Origin: Apodospora peruviana
Lineage: Eukaryota > Ascomycota > Sordariomycetes > Sordariales > Lasiosphaeriaceae
Reading direction: 5' to 3'
Assembly (NCBI GenBank): GCA_033439685.1
Contig: JAUEDM010000002.1
Span: forward strand, 1,116,001 to 1,180,000
DNA length: 64,000 nt
In this document: positions 1-11,514 of the stretch, in pieces
Numbering within the stretch: the stretch's first letter is position 1
Layout of the letters: each line of letters opens with the position of its first letter
Notes under the pieces: model-generated
Databases searched by the model: none
Told to the model about the DNA's origin: nothing
The model's input: the letters and a program-made list of their open reading frames with translations, nothing else
Translations under genes and position numbers: made by a program

Positions 1-252
1 ATCAACTCCGGGGTGCTTGAGGTTTTGGGCGAAATATTGTTCGTTGAGTTGCTGTAGCGTCCGAAATACCGGCAATCTCGACCGCTCCAACGCGCTCAAC
101 CTCTCGACCTCTTTCCTCAACTCGTGTCCGGCTTGCTGCAGGAAGGCCTTTGCGAGTAGGCCTTGCTTCTCCTGACGGAAGAATTCTGCCAGGAAGCCAT
201 GGGTGTCAAGTGACTGGTCTCCGAAGAGGAGAAAGGCCAACTTGTCAGCCAT
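1..252 (-). CDS. Non-reducing polyketide synthase, N-terminal SAT domain (partial)
   Basis: An uninterrupted minus-strand frame begins at an ATG at 252-250 in good context (AAGATGG) and stays open for 84 codons to the window edge. The N-terminus contains LLFGDQSLDTHGF, followed by helical sequence with RTLQQLNEQY and KHPGVD. This is the familiar start of the starter-unit ACP transacylase (SAT) domain that opens fungal non-reducing iterative PKSs; the domain loads the starter acyl group onto the ACP. The SAT active-site Cys motif and all KS/AT/PT/ACP domains would lie off the left edge and cannot be seen. The product is therefore unknown. A multicopper oxidase of a type found in pigment clusters lies about 9.4 kb downstream in window coordinates. 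Family assignment rests on recognition of the SAT-like start only. Confidence 0.82.
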   Translation of the reverse strand, partial: MADKLAFLLFGDQSLDTHGFLAEFFRQEKQGLLAKAFLQQAGHELRKEVERLSALERSRLPVFRTLQQLNEQYFAQNLKHPGVD

Positions 253-3200
253 CTTGGTCGATAGTGGACATGAGTTGTCTGGTGGTAGTAGTTCAAGACT
301 TTTGGTACAGGGGGAAGATGTCTGGCTTTATCTTATATGAACGGGATATGGAATGTAGGGCGATTATCCAAGCCAAAAATACCAGCCAGCCTTGGCCACC
401 CCCTGCCGTCGGTGAGCTCTCTCCCATGTGAGAGGAGAGGGCTAACTGGTATGGATGTTGGGGGTGTGTAGACAGTCTGGTAACCACACACCCTCCATTC
501 TCACCACCCAACCCAGCATCCTTTTTGCCGATGGATCAAGTCCCAGTGTCCGGTGCTGCTAGTCTTCGGTGACCGAAGCTCATTGATAATCTTGGGGTTT
601 CCCTTTTTGGAGCCATCCCAGGCAGATGATTGGTACAGCTGCTCGGGAATTTTGACAGCCAGACATCGACCTGACAGCAACACCCTGCCATGTAGCGGGA
701 CCCTCCAAGCAAAGCCCGCGTTTTCAGATACAACCGGAAATTTCTTTTAGGGAGCCTGCCATAAACACAACCCATAACGCTGTTACCCAGGCAAACGATC
801 AGCCAGGGCGTCGTGTCCAGCGAGGGAGACAAATACAAGAGCCAGTCAGCGTCTGCAAGAAGTCCCAGACGGGCCCAGACATGGTCCCAGACAAGGAAAA
901 TTGACAGATAAACCAGGAACGGGCGTCGAAAAACTCCTGCGCAGGGCCGAGTGCGTGTAAAGGGAGCAGAAACGGTGCCAAAGTCTCTCTGATGCGAGAC
1001 AATGCGCGGGTAGCCATGGCACACTCAGAAAGGGGGCAGCAAAGCTCCGCAATGCGAAACCGTCTGTCGACAGGCCGGTTTCCCGTTATGTGCTTGGTAC
1101 TGATCGACCCGGTCCGTATGCCTGCGAGGGGCTGCGGGGGGTTGTTTGCTTGACTCTGTCTCCCGTGGTCCATCGGACAGTCCGGCGGACTCCCCCACGA
1201 GCGGTACGGCGAGCCACCACAGCACACAAGAATTGCCCTGTAAAGCGGCTCGCTGCGCCCCAGCCAATTGTACTTGATTTAGCCGAGGACTCTGGGAATC
1301 ATGCCATTTCCTCCAGGCATGGAAATTGGGCCTTTAGCGACGGCGATGTTCGTTGCAGGTCTGACGGACGACGGGCGTCGAAAGATGACCGCGGCAAGGC
1401 ATGTCGTTGCCGCCAGCTGTCGGGAGGGTGAGCCTCATCGGCGCAGCAGGGGTGATGGATGGCTCCTCGAAACGCTGTAGGCCAGTCCCACCCCACCATC
1501 TTCCTTTGCAGCTGCCAGGCACAATTGCCATCGGGATTGACAAACAACAGAGATTCCAACCTGACGTCAACGGGCACACGGACGTCCATCCGGAAAGGGG
1601 AGGGTACCGCCCTGGCCCGCCGAGCTTACCTGGATTACGATGAAAACACAGATACTGTATCGTCCAGAACAAACATTGCAGAAATCGAGATGGTCGAATA
1701 GAGATCGTCGCTGGTAAGCTGCGCGCCGGCGGTGGTGGTGATGATGAGCCGCGTCCTCAACCGCGTCTGGGACGACTTTGGCGATGCAGAACCCAATGTC
1801 AGTGTACATCAACGTGATGTACATATTCCGTAGATACATACAGAACCTGCCGAGCCGGTGCCGGTAGAAACCTTGGCTAGGGAGCCGACTCCAGGCACTG
1901 TAACTGCAACTCCAACTGCGCTATAATGTGCTGCATCTTGGGGAAAACATCGATTTCGCTACTGCAACGCTGCCGGAACGGCGTGTCAGAGATTGCTTAG
2001 AGAAGGGAGGCGAGCGAGACAGGGCGATAATAGGGTGCCTATTCCAGATGCGCTTCCCCCGGGAACGCACCGTAGCGCCAGTGGCGGATCGACGGCAGCC
2101 GTGTCCGTACTACCCGGCGCGATATTGCCTGGTAGGTACGGGGTAGAAGGTCGCCCGTGATCGAGAGCCCGCAGACAAGAGGCCCAGCCGACGTCTGGCA
2201 TGCTATTGCTGCTGCTTAGAATTCTGACGTGAAGCCACTGCGCTGCCGGGAGTCCCTGAGAAAGCTCGGTCTCCCGTGGTCACCAGGTGGTTGAATCCAA
2301 ATCACACGGCGTGGCCATTATCAAGTCATTCAAGGAGTCAACGACCTCTAGTAGGCTATCTACCACAGCTTGCCTCCCTTGGACATAATGGCGTTTCGTT
2401 GGCTGCGTGATCGAACAGATGGCCCGTGATCCTGCAGCACCCGTACAATGGTCTCGTGTACCTACCTACCCACAGTACATGAGCACATAAGCTAAGCTTG
2501 ACATGGACATTCTGGCCGTCTTGAGAACATGGAATCCTCCCGAGCGGGCAAAGCCTGGCTCATGGATTTGGGCTTGGGGAACTTCTGGCGACACCGCAGC
2601 TCGCAAGCCGGGCCTGACCTTGCTGAGGTACTCCGTAGAGAGGCAGCCACAGAAAGGCGTGAAGATAAAGACCGGAGGTGTGTGACTAAGAGACACGGCA
2701 GGTGCAGAATCCGATGCGAGATGGGAGTGTCAGACAACATTGCACATTGCACTGTATTGTTAACCTGGACAACATCCCGCTCGCATAGGCACGTGTAGGG
2801 TATTCCGTAGATAGGTAGCGTGGTGGGCGTTACCACAGAGTGGTCGATTTACCGGAGCTGTGCAGATGCCCAGAAGCCCCGGATTAGGCCCGCGTTGCCC
2901 TGTTTCTGATGTCATGACAAGGACCTGAAGATTGGTAAAGTTGTGGGGGGGGTTGTGTGCGTATGTCTGTCTCAAGTGGTTGCTATCCGTTGCCTGGGGT
3001 TCCAGTTCCAGTGGTCGATGGGATGGTCTGGAACTTGTCTGGATGCCTTCGATCGCTGCGGCTGTCGCCTATCTGGAGACTGAAATGAAGACCAACAACG
3101 GTCCCAGGGCTCTGCGTCAGGGGTTACCGTGGAACGGATCCGCATTGCCGTGTCGAGCAGGTCTAGAGGCCGGGACAGAGCCGAGATCCATCACCATTGG

Positions 3201-4152
3201 GAGAGCTGGGGGTGGGTGAGAATGCGCTATAATCTGGATCGACAGCGTTACCTAGCTGAGGATGTCAAAACTGGAAGTAAAAGTAGAAGCAGGCTTTTGG
3301 CTTTTGGGGTCGTTGGGGAATGGAAAAGCAGTGATGGTTTCCGTTTCCCACGTTCTGGTCTCCGCTTCCACGCTCTTGCCGTGTTGCCTAATAATGTAAG
3401 GTATTGTTCCTGAGAGAAGGTACCTTACTCTAACGTACTCTATAGCACCTTCTGCAGGCACTTAAAGTAGGAGCTAAAATTGGCAGGTCCAGTGGAGGCA
3501 CACTAAATACTGGGGATATACTTCCGTACTGTGGAGAACCCGACAGATCGTTGTGGACTTTTCAGTTTGGGTCCGGGTTGGCGGGCAGGAACAAGGGACC
3601 TAGACTAGTTCCAGAGTCTACCTCGGTCTAGGGACCTTGAAGACCGTGGCTGGGCGTCCTGGAGACCTGGGGAACGGGCAAGTGCCAAGCACTGCGAATT
3701 AACGTGATTGAAAGATGAATGAATGACTGCCAGCCAGCTGTCAGCTCGACAATGTCGGTGCGTCAAGTCTCTGACGAGTCCACCTCTTGTGAGGGGGCTC
3801 TTTGCCAACACTGGGCACTAGCTTTTAAAAAGCAGTTTTTTTGGACTGGATCTTCTCCACTGCCATCATTCTTTTGCAGTCAGAATCAATCCATTCTTTT
3901 GGAACCATTCAGACCCAGTCCCATTAGCCACTCGTTTCTTCTCTTCTGGACTCTGCAGCCAGCAATCTTATCAACTCCCGTCGCAACCACGATGTTTCAC
4001 AAACAATAAACCTTCCATTCATCGATCCAATTGGCCGGTCTTCTCCATGGCATGCTTCTTAGAACCTTGATAATTGGCGACTTTCTTTCTTTTGCTTCTT
4101 ACACTGAAATTGAAGTTCAGATTTACATCAACACCTCTCACACCACACAATC

Positions 4153-4419
4153 ATGACAGTCCGACCTCCAAAAGGCGCAACTGAAAGTGGAAAATGGGGT
4201 CCAGGCATGCCCGAGACGGGAGCCGTCCACCCGACCCGCGCGCGTCCGCCATCCGTTTCCGAGATGCTGAGTCGACTGACAATCTACTGTGCCTCTCTCA
4301 CAGCGTTGCTTTCCGACACTACCGCCAGATCCCTCGCTCTCCATACTTTGGACGTGCAGGTGCAAGTCCCAGGTCCAGCGAGCACCAGTGCCGGCATAGG
4401 TGAGACCGCAAGACCGTGA
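4153..4419 (+). CDS. Candidate short gene, unknown function
   Basis: An 88-codon ATG frame (starting MTVRPPKGATESGKWG) follows about 300 bases of pyrimidine-rich, leader-like DNA, and its ATG sits in a typical fungal context (ACAATCATGAC). The 3' end contains a plausible splice donor (ATAG|GTGAGA near 4399) with a possible acceptor at about 4441. Using that intron gives a different short C-terminus. A second overlapping frame from 4194 is equally open. No domain, signal peptide or family resemblance was recognised. It could be a real short gene, a uORF or a non-coding transcript; the leader-like upstream DNA is the main support. Confidence 0.22.
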   Translation: MTVRPPKGATESGKWGPGMPETGAVHPTRARPPSVSEMLSRLTIYCASLTALLSDTTARSLALHTLDVQVQVPGPASTSAGIGETARP

Positions 4420-7400
4420 CTCCATCGGATGTCAACAATCAGAGTCTGGAGCCGCTCAACTCACTCCGCCGTGAAAATTAAGGTGGTATGGTCCACCCCG
4501 TGATGTCCCAGTCCCTCCAGTTTGGTCCTACCAACCTGTTGGTCAGGCCTCAATTGCAGTCTCGCCGTCTCGCAGGCTCGCAGCCACTCACCCGAGCTGT
4601 CCTGCCGGCGGAGGCCAGCAACCCCGGTCATTCCCAGATTCCCAATCCTGGTTTCCCGCTACCTTCTCCGTCGACTTCCTTTCTTCAAGTGAAGAGTTGG
4701 GAGCAATTCAACCCACAAAAAGAAGGGTTCGGCGTGCACATGCGGTGAGAAACGCTCTCTCCCGGTAATGTGTCGTGCTCCACTCGCCACATCAGCCTTG
4801 TGCCAACGACCACGCCATCCATTCACAGGTCAACCTCGCTGGTCCATTAACCCCATAAACAAGGTCCGCGGTTGCGTCACCCGCACCCCCGTTATGGTTT
4901 GCCGTCTGCCCGTTGTGCGGCTCTTGGGTTCTCCGGACTTCGGTGGCCCAACAGCTCATGGCCGAGCTTGATGTGCGGATGGGTCGGCTTTCTTCTTCCA
5001 CTCGTCCGCAAACACGTATTGACGGATCGGACACTGTCTAGTGGCATCCGGGTCTTCACCGTGTCTGCTGCCAGATGCAGAACGGGAGACCGTTTTCTCT
5101 AGCCTCGACTTCAGATGCGAGTGTCTAGAGTGAGAAGCACCGTCTTCTTCGAGCGGTCTGCGGCTTTGCACTACAACCACCACCACCGGACTCCGGACCT
5201 TTCTGCAAGCCTGCCCGTCGTCGTACCACACAACAGATCGCTCCACAAAATACCAGCCCGGTGGCCAGTAAACCGACTCTCTCCACCGGATCGATAACAA
5301 AGTTGGGTTCGGCCGGGAACAATTCCCCCCAGAGGCCGCAACGATAAGAAGGCGACTGTGCCCCTCTCCGCTTTGCCTCCTCGCGTAGCCTGGATTGGTT
5401 CTTGGCGCAATGAATCTGTCACAATGATTCTAGAAGTCAGCAGTTGTCTCATGTCGGTCTTGATGACTTCTTGAGGCGCAAGTGGACGGTTCTCTCACCT
5501 TGCCCACATAATGTCTCCAAGTCGTGCACAGACAACTCATCTTGCTCAAAGACATGCGGCCGGCATATCTTTGAACAGGCCGTGATGTGACGTTGTCGGT
5601 GTAGATGCCTCATCGCACAAGCAGATCATAAAGTTATCCTTGTCGGATCTGTATCGGCGCAACTCTCCTGGTCATCCTCGTTACCACCCGACCGAGCTCC
5701 CCAAACAAGGAAACCAGCTCATATTCTATTCATCACTATTCCCGAGTGCTCCATATGCTCATTTTGTGGAATGTAAGCATATAGATGCCACCTACCGGAA
5801 TCATTGGATTGGGACTTGGGCACATCAACCAACGGGCCGATATCGTACCGGCCTCATCTTGAGCCTTAGACGCCATAATCCGGTGATCTCATCTCTCGGT
5901 CAGGTGGTAGAGTCGCATTACCTGGTCCCGTCAATACGGGTTGATAAACCCTGTGGGCTTCATCGAGACCAGCGACGCCGCCCTATCGACGAAGATATCC
6001 CGATCCGGGGGATAGGCAGCAGATCCAATGGCGTGTTCGATTAGCGGAAAGCATTATTGTTCTGGTCCGCAAACGGCAGCAGCCGTATCAGCAACGTGGG
6101 GGTGGCCACCAACGGTTGTATACGGACGGTGGTCAACTGCATCGTACAATAAAGCCCGAGGTGTGCCACGATTTGAGTCACATTTCTGCAGAGGCAACTT
6201 CCCAGCTTGGGCTGATGTAGTCCTCCATATCCTGTGAAACACCGCCCGTCCGTCCTCACGGACGAAAAAAATAGCTGACGGGCTGGTTCTCCCCGGCAAG
6301 GTGCCACGACAACTGCTATTATGGATGCTGCGTAACACTCCGAGTGCACCGAATAAGTTGAGAGGCTTTCACCGAAAGCCGGAATACAACCACAAGTGGT
6401 TCTCGAAGGCGGGGTTCGTCCATGTCTCACACTCAACGGCCACCGTACCCAATGAAGCAGATTCAGATGGTCAGACGCAACTAACCCGGACCATGAATGT
6501 TTCCGTCTGAGGACAATGAATGAGATGTATAGAAACGGGGAAAAGAGAAGTATCCGTCCCTCCGCCCGTGCTTTGCTTTGCCTCCTGAGGGCATACACGG
6601 AGGTGTAATCAGCTCATGTTGTTAGCTCCTAAGCATTTCGATACCACCGAGCCGTTTCTTAGAGCCGGCTCCTTGACCCAATTCACTTTCCGCCTCCACA
6701 TGGGGGTGATCGGCCGCACCAAATACTACATGGAGTTTCTAGAACTCTGTGATAGAGAATAAGCCATCCGTCTCCCTGACCAGTATTCCGTCCGTCCACC
6801 CGACCCTGCAACCACATCTCGAGAATAATCTTGTCCCCAAATAGGAACGCTTCCTTAAAACCAGTACCTGCCATTCCCCGAGACGGACAACATGACCCTG
6901 GCCCTCAGGTTGCTGGTCTCGCTATGGGTGGTTGACATGGCTCTGCGAAGTTTGGTTGCGTGTAAGCGCTGGGGTTTCACATTCTGTATTTGTGAACTGA
7001 TCCAGATACTGAATTTACGTGAAGTAAAAATGAGACTGGAGATGGAAGGATATAATCAACATGATTTAATATTGGTGTTTCCGGGAAGAAGAACAGCAGT
7101 GAAACCATACCCAACAATGGAAGTCTCTCTGCTGCTCTTGATATGAAGACGTACAAGGCCGCATGTTTCACTCACTCACCGCAACTTTTTTTAACCTTAA
7201 CACATCTGGGAGTACTGTACTCTGCAGTATAGCAGATACATATGTCGATCGTCGTGACACCATCTATGCCCCATGGTAACGGTTACGTGCTTGGTCCAGC
7301 CATGTCATCCCAGCAGCGGGTTGATTTTTAAGATGGCGGTGACACACCGGGCAATCTGTTGATCCGTTTCGAAGAGAAGAAAACAGAAGGCTATGAATAG

Positions 7401-8268
7401 GTATGTAACTAGCGCGAGTGGTTGACGAGATTTCACTCCATCGTCGGGAACTGGTTCCTAACCTGGTGTTGGTGAGATACGTAGGGACCTCTTGCCATAA
7501 GATGTACAGTACCACCCACCGTTCCATCGTTCCTAGGTAGCCGTGTTGACGTGGCCTCCCCCTCATTTTTCCTCTTCACCTGTCATATCGAAGAACAGAG
7601 ACGCCATCTATGCACGAGAAAACAAAACTACCTTGGTTGCCTTCAGGTGCGGTGAATGTGCATGCGTGCTCAAATCAGCTCTTTTCTTCTCGCCGGCTCC
7701 TACATTCCGCGCACGAGAACCCCTCGGAGGGGGATATGGAGTTATAAGGCCTCCCATTCCGTCCATCCCATCCGGCCACTACTTGTTCTGTTTCCCTCAT
7801 GGTTGCTATCATTTTTGTCCGATAGTCTCGAGTAGCAATGCTGGTGGTGGTGAGGGCCTCGCTGCTAGGTAAGTCCTAGCCGATCCATCCAGCCTCTCAT
7901 CCCAACATGTTCCTCTCTGTTCATTCTCCTCTTCTGTTTATTTTCCTCATTTCTGTTGTTTGTGTCTTGTCGCACTTCCCCACAGCATCATCATAATTCT
8001 TTCCGATTTTTGTCTCACTTTCTCCTCCTTCCTTGGTCCAGCCAGCCAGCCAGACAGACAGCCTTGCTTTCCTACTACACCTCCAAGCATACCAGATACA
8101 GATAGACGGACTTTACTGTTGCTGTTGTCGTCTCTATCGAGTTGAAGAAGTTGCTCAAAGTTTGCCCATTTCTGCGCATTCCATCCTGGTTTCTGGTGCT
8201 CTCTCTCCCCGACTAACAACAAGCTTTACCCCTTTGGACCTTCCAAACAAGTAGTGTCTGGCAGTCTT

Positions 8269-8550
8269 ATGCTAATTATTAAACTGCGTATACGAGGACC
8301 ATGCCACTCCCATCGCGCTATATCATCCGGCCATGGTCCGTCCGACTCGCCAGGGCCTAGCTCAAGGTTAGTTCACACGAGCATACCCTCAGACTTTAAG
8401 GTAGGTAGTGTTATTAAAGTTATCATGACAGCCCAACGCTAACGCGAATGTTTAGGGTGAGCCGCCCAATTCATCGAGGCACCTACTATGAAGCCAGAGA
8501 ACAACGACGGGAGCCCACTTCATTCGTCCACCGGGCATCTGAGATTGGCA
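8269..8550 (+). CDS. Candidate spliced short gene, unknown function
   Basis: An 89-nt segment at 8367-8455 has the hallmarks of a fungal intron: donor GGTTAGTT, branch-like GCTAAC and acceptor TTTAG. Joining the flanks keeps open a frame that starts at the ATG at 8269 and runs to a TGA at about 8550, giving roughly 64 residues. A long CT-rich leader-like tract (7900-8250) lies directly upstream. The predicted peptide is basic and matches no family I know. The intron is the best evidence that something is transcribed here; whether it encodes protein is uncertain. Confidence 0.25.
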
Positions 8551-9714
8551 TCTGACAAGAAGCGGCTACACAAAGGGGCCCGCTTGTCAGATTTTAGACC
8601 TGACCAGTAGGGGCTCCCTCCCCCTTCCTTGTCCATAGTCTATACCATAAACGTCCTCCAACTTGTTTGGGACAAGCAACCTGTTCACTTACACACGAAC
8701 GAGTGGGAAGCACTTTAATTCGTGTCCGGTACGAATAAGTAATTTGGAAATGCCCACAGCCCAGAGCATCACACAAAACTCAACCTGTCCCTCATTTCGC
8801 CCATGGACTGAACACAACACCAACGACTTCCAATCGATCGCTATCCCCCTCGCCGTCGCCACCATCACCACCATCGCTGTATTTGCTTGTGTGATTGACA
8901 GCGGTCAGACATACAAGGGAGACAATGCAATAGATACTCGGTAAGGTACGTTCATCCAACAAATCATCTCCTCTCCTCTCCTCTCCCTTCCCGCTCCTTT
9001 CCAGTCGCCATAATGGCCACCACCACCAAAGACAGCGTCAGACTTTCAACAAGTGTTGTTGAGGGGGAAAACAGTTCATCAGAAACTCAACTAAACCCGA
9101 TCTTTTATGTCTCACTACCGTTTCTCTTCTCAAATATATATTTATATAAGAGAAAAAGAAAAGAACCATTGTAATCTCAATATACGTGACCCCCACAAAA
9201 GCCCAAACACCAAAATCCATCATATACCCCAATACCTTTCCGTGTCCATACCCATTCAAAATCCCATTTCTAAAGTAGTTATGCGTTCTTTCGCTATATG
9301 TGTGAACAAAGAATCACTGACGCTGAAAAGGAAAAGAAAAACGAAAAAGATTCTTACGAATCAAGCTAGGTAGACAGCCTGCGCTAGAAACAAGAAGACA
9401 CGAAACATTATAAACGGATTTACAACGACGATTACGTCCAACAACAAACGTTGGCATGTATATAAATCCGCCTTGGCTACCTTCAGCGGCCGCCAAGACG
9501 ACGACAGACACCGATCTATCACATCGGTAACATTACAAATTATGCAAAACCTCGCCTGTCAAACAGAAAGGTAGCTATCTCATCTGAGAAATGGCCCCTG
9601 GAACCTCGACCGCTTTTGCGGCGCAGAGTACATGGCACTATCACATCACAGAGTCGTCAGTCTTGCAGTCTCCTTCCAGCTTTATAGATAACTGTGCGTG
9701 ATGTGAGGGAGGAC

Positions 9715-11514
9715 TTACCCATTATAAGTGGTTGGCGGTGTGGTGATGAACCCACTGGTGTCCGTGTAGTTGTCGGTATTGCCCGCAGCGTTGCCTTTGT
9801 AAGGAATGTCCTGTGCCTTGCAGGCGTCAATGTGGTCCTGCGGGAACGTCATGCCCTTGAGTCTATCAGGCGCCTCGATGAACGTCGCCGTGAGGCCCAT
9901 CTCCACGTGCCACTCGATGTGGCAATGGAAGAGCCACACGCCCGGGTTGGTAGCCTTGAAGCGCAAAACACCATACGAGCGTCCGTAGACGGCAACGGTA
10001 TCGCGCCTTGGCGGATGGCTGGCGTAGTTGGTATCCCGCTTGGGCCACTTACCCGTCCCCGACTTGGGCCGGTCAAGCACTTGGAAGTGGTGCCCGTGCA
10101 AGTGGAACGGATGACCAGCTTCATCAAGGTTGTTGATTACAATCTGGACAATATCGCCATAGTTGACGATGAACGGATTAACCTGGCCGTAAACAACTGG
10201 ATTTTGGTTGTCATCACCAGTGGTGGCAGCACTGTACAGCGTCGGTACCTTCTGGGCAATGTAAGTCACGTTGTTGAAGCAGGACCTAGACCAATTGTTA
10301 GCGAGATAGTCCTGTGTGATCAACATCACGTGTTGACATACCGAGGGTATCCATTCTTGTCGGTACAAAAGGCAAAGTCAAGCTCGACCAGGTGGTTGTA
10401 GCTCATAGCGTCGGCATTGTCATATGGCGTAAAGTGCGAGTCATCGATGGGCTTCCACTCCTGAACCACGTCGACCTTAGTCAGGTCCTTGGTAGGATCC
10501 ATTACCAGGTAGCCTGTGTAGTTTTTGTTCCAGGCCACCCCAAGGCTGGCGTTAGTGAAGTCGCGGTTGGTATCGAGACCGATGAGGTAGGGGAAGTTCC
10601 GGTTGTCTCTGTCAATGCATGATATTAAAAAGTCATACCGCTGGGCGGCAGTTATGCGCAGCATATAGGCCTTTTCCTTCTTGATGTACGAGGCATCATT
10701 CATGATGATGTTCATGTCGTGAGAGTCAAAGTGAACCATGGCCGACGCGAAGGCAGAGAAGTTGATCAAGCGAATCCGGTAGGTCTTGCCTTTGGTGAAG
10801 TTGATGTTGCCTCCCTGGCCCTCATTCACCGTGATGCTGTCTGGAAATGGTGGGGCGAATCGCGTATTGCTGGGCTGTAGCATGTTGCGCACCAAGTCAA
10901 GACTCTGAGAATGGTACCTGGCGGCTGACATCAGCATAAGCAATTTGAATTGGAGCCGCGGTGCAATCGTACCAATCAGACACGGTCATGACAACCTCTT
11001 CATCGTACTCGTCGGCGAAGGGATCATTAGGGTCATGGATGATCAGAGGGCCGCGCAGGCCGTCGGGATATTGCCCCATGTTATGAGAGTGATCTGTTGA
11101 CTTTATGTCAGCCCCAATTCCATCAACTGGACCTAGGGTCAGAAACATACACCAAAATGTGCCTGGCGAATCCGCAACGAACTGGTACTTGATAGTCGAC
11201 CCGGGAGGTACTGGGCACTGCGTTACACCGCTTGGGCCATCCATTTCTTGGGTGCTGACCTGATTGATGCCATGGAAGTGAAGACCGCTGGTCTCGTTGC
11301 CGAGCTTGTTGCTGAGGTTGACAATGACGGTATCACCAGACGTCGCCTCGATCTTGGGGCATGGCCACGCCCCATTGATGCCGATTAATGGCCTGTAGAC
11401 GCCATCAGGAGCACCCCAGACCCATGTGACGTCCCAGTTGTAGGTGACGGTCCCCGCCTTGGCGATAGCCGCCAGGGACAGGAAAGCGAGCGACGAGAAC
11501 CTCGACGAGAGCAT
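9715..11514 (-). CDS. Secreted multicopper oxidase, Fet3/Abr1-like
   Basis: Four exons (11514-11151, 11093-10973, 10917-10342, 10285-9715) with introns of 57, 55 and 56 nt give 543 residues. The start was set at the Met before a clear signal peptide (residues 1-19); an in-frame upstream Met at about 11583 would bury it. All four copper motifs are present: HFHG at 79-82, HSH at 123-125, HPFHLHG at 412-418 and HCHIEWHVEMGL at 474-485, the last with Leu at the axial type-1 position. The sequence around DACKAQDIPYKGNAAGN resembles ferroxidase Fet3. However, no C-terminal membrane anchor follows and no FTR1 permease is adjacent. Abr1-type pigment oxidases share this architecture, so oxidation of phenolic precursors in the cell wall or exterior is a reasonable inference. 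The stop overlaps a strong donor (GG|GTAAGT at 9715), so a short alternative last exon ending near 9650 is possible. Confidence 0.94.

Larger units (their letters stand above)
253..9714. other. Gene-poor intergenic stretch between PKS start and multicopper oxidase
   Basis: About 9.4 kb without any long coding frame on either strand. The longest open frames (for example minus 536-1024 and 6041-6598) have no supporting ATG or show Cys/Arg/His-rich random-like composition. Pyrimidine-rich, UTR-like tracts occur near 3840-4150 and 7900-8250, each followed by a candidate short gene listed separately. No tRNA, transposon terminal repeat or tandem array was recognised. The sequence is not AT-rich, so it does not look like RIP-mutated transposon debris. 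Confidence 0.6.

Noticed and set aside
536..1024. 162-codon minus-strand frame near the PKS start
   Set aside because: It begins with a non-ATG codon, has random-like Trp/Cys/Arg content, and lies in the PKS upstream region.
6041..6598. 185-codon minus-strand frame in the gene desert
   Set aside because: Cys/Arg/His-rich with no hydrophobic periodicity, no domain and no splice support; probably chance.
9694..10401. 235-codon plus-strand frame
   Set aside because: Antisense shadow of the multicopper oxidase, whose copper motifs fix the coding strand.
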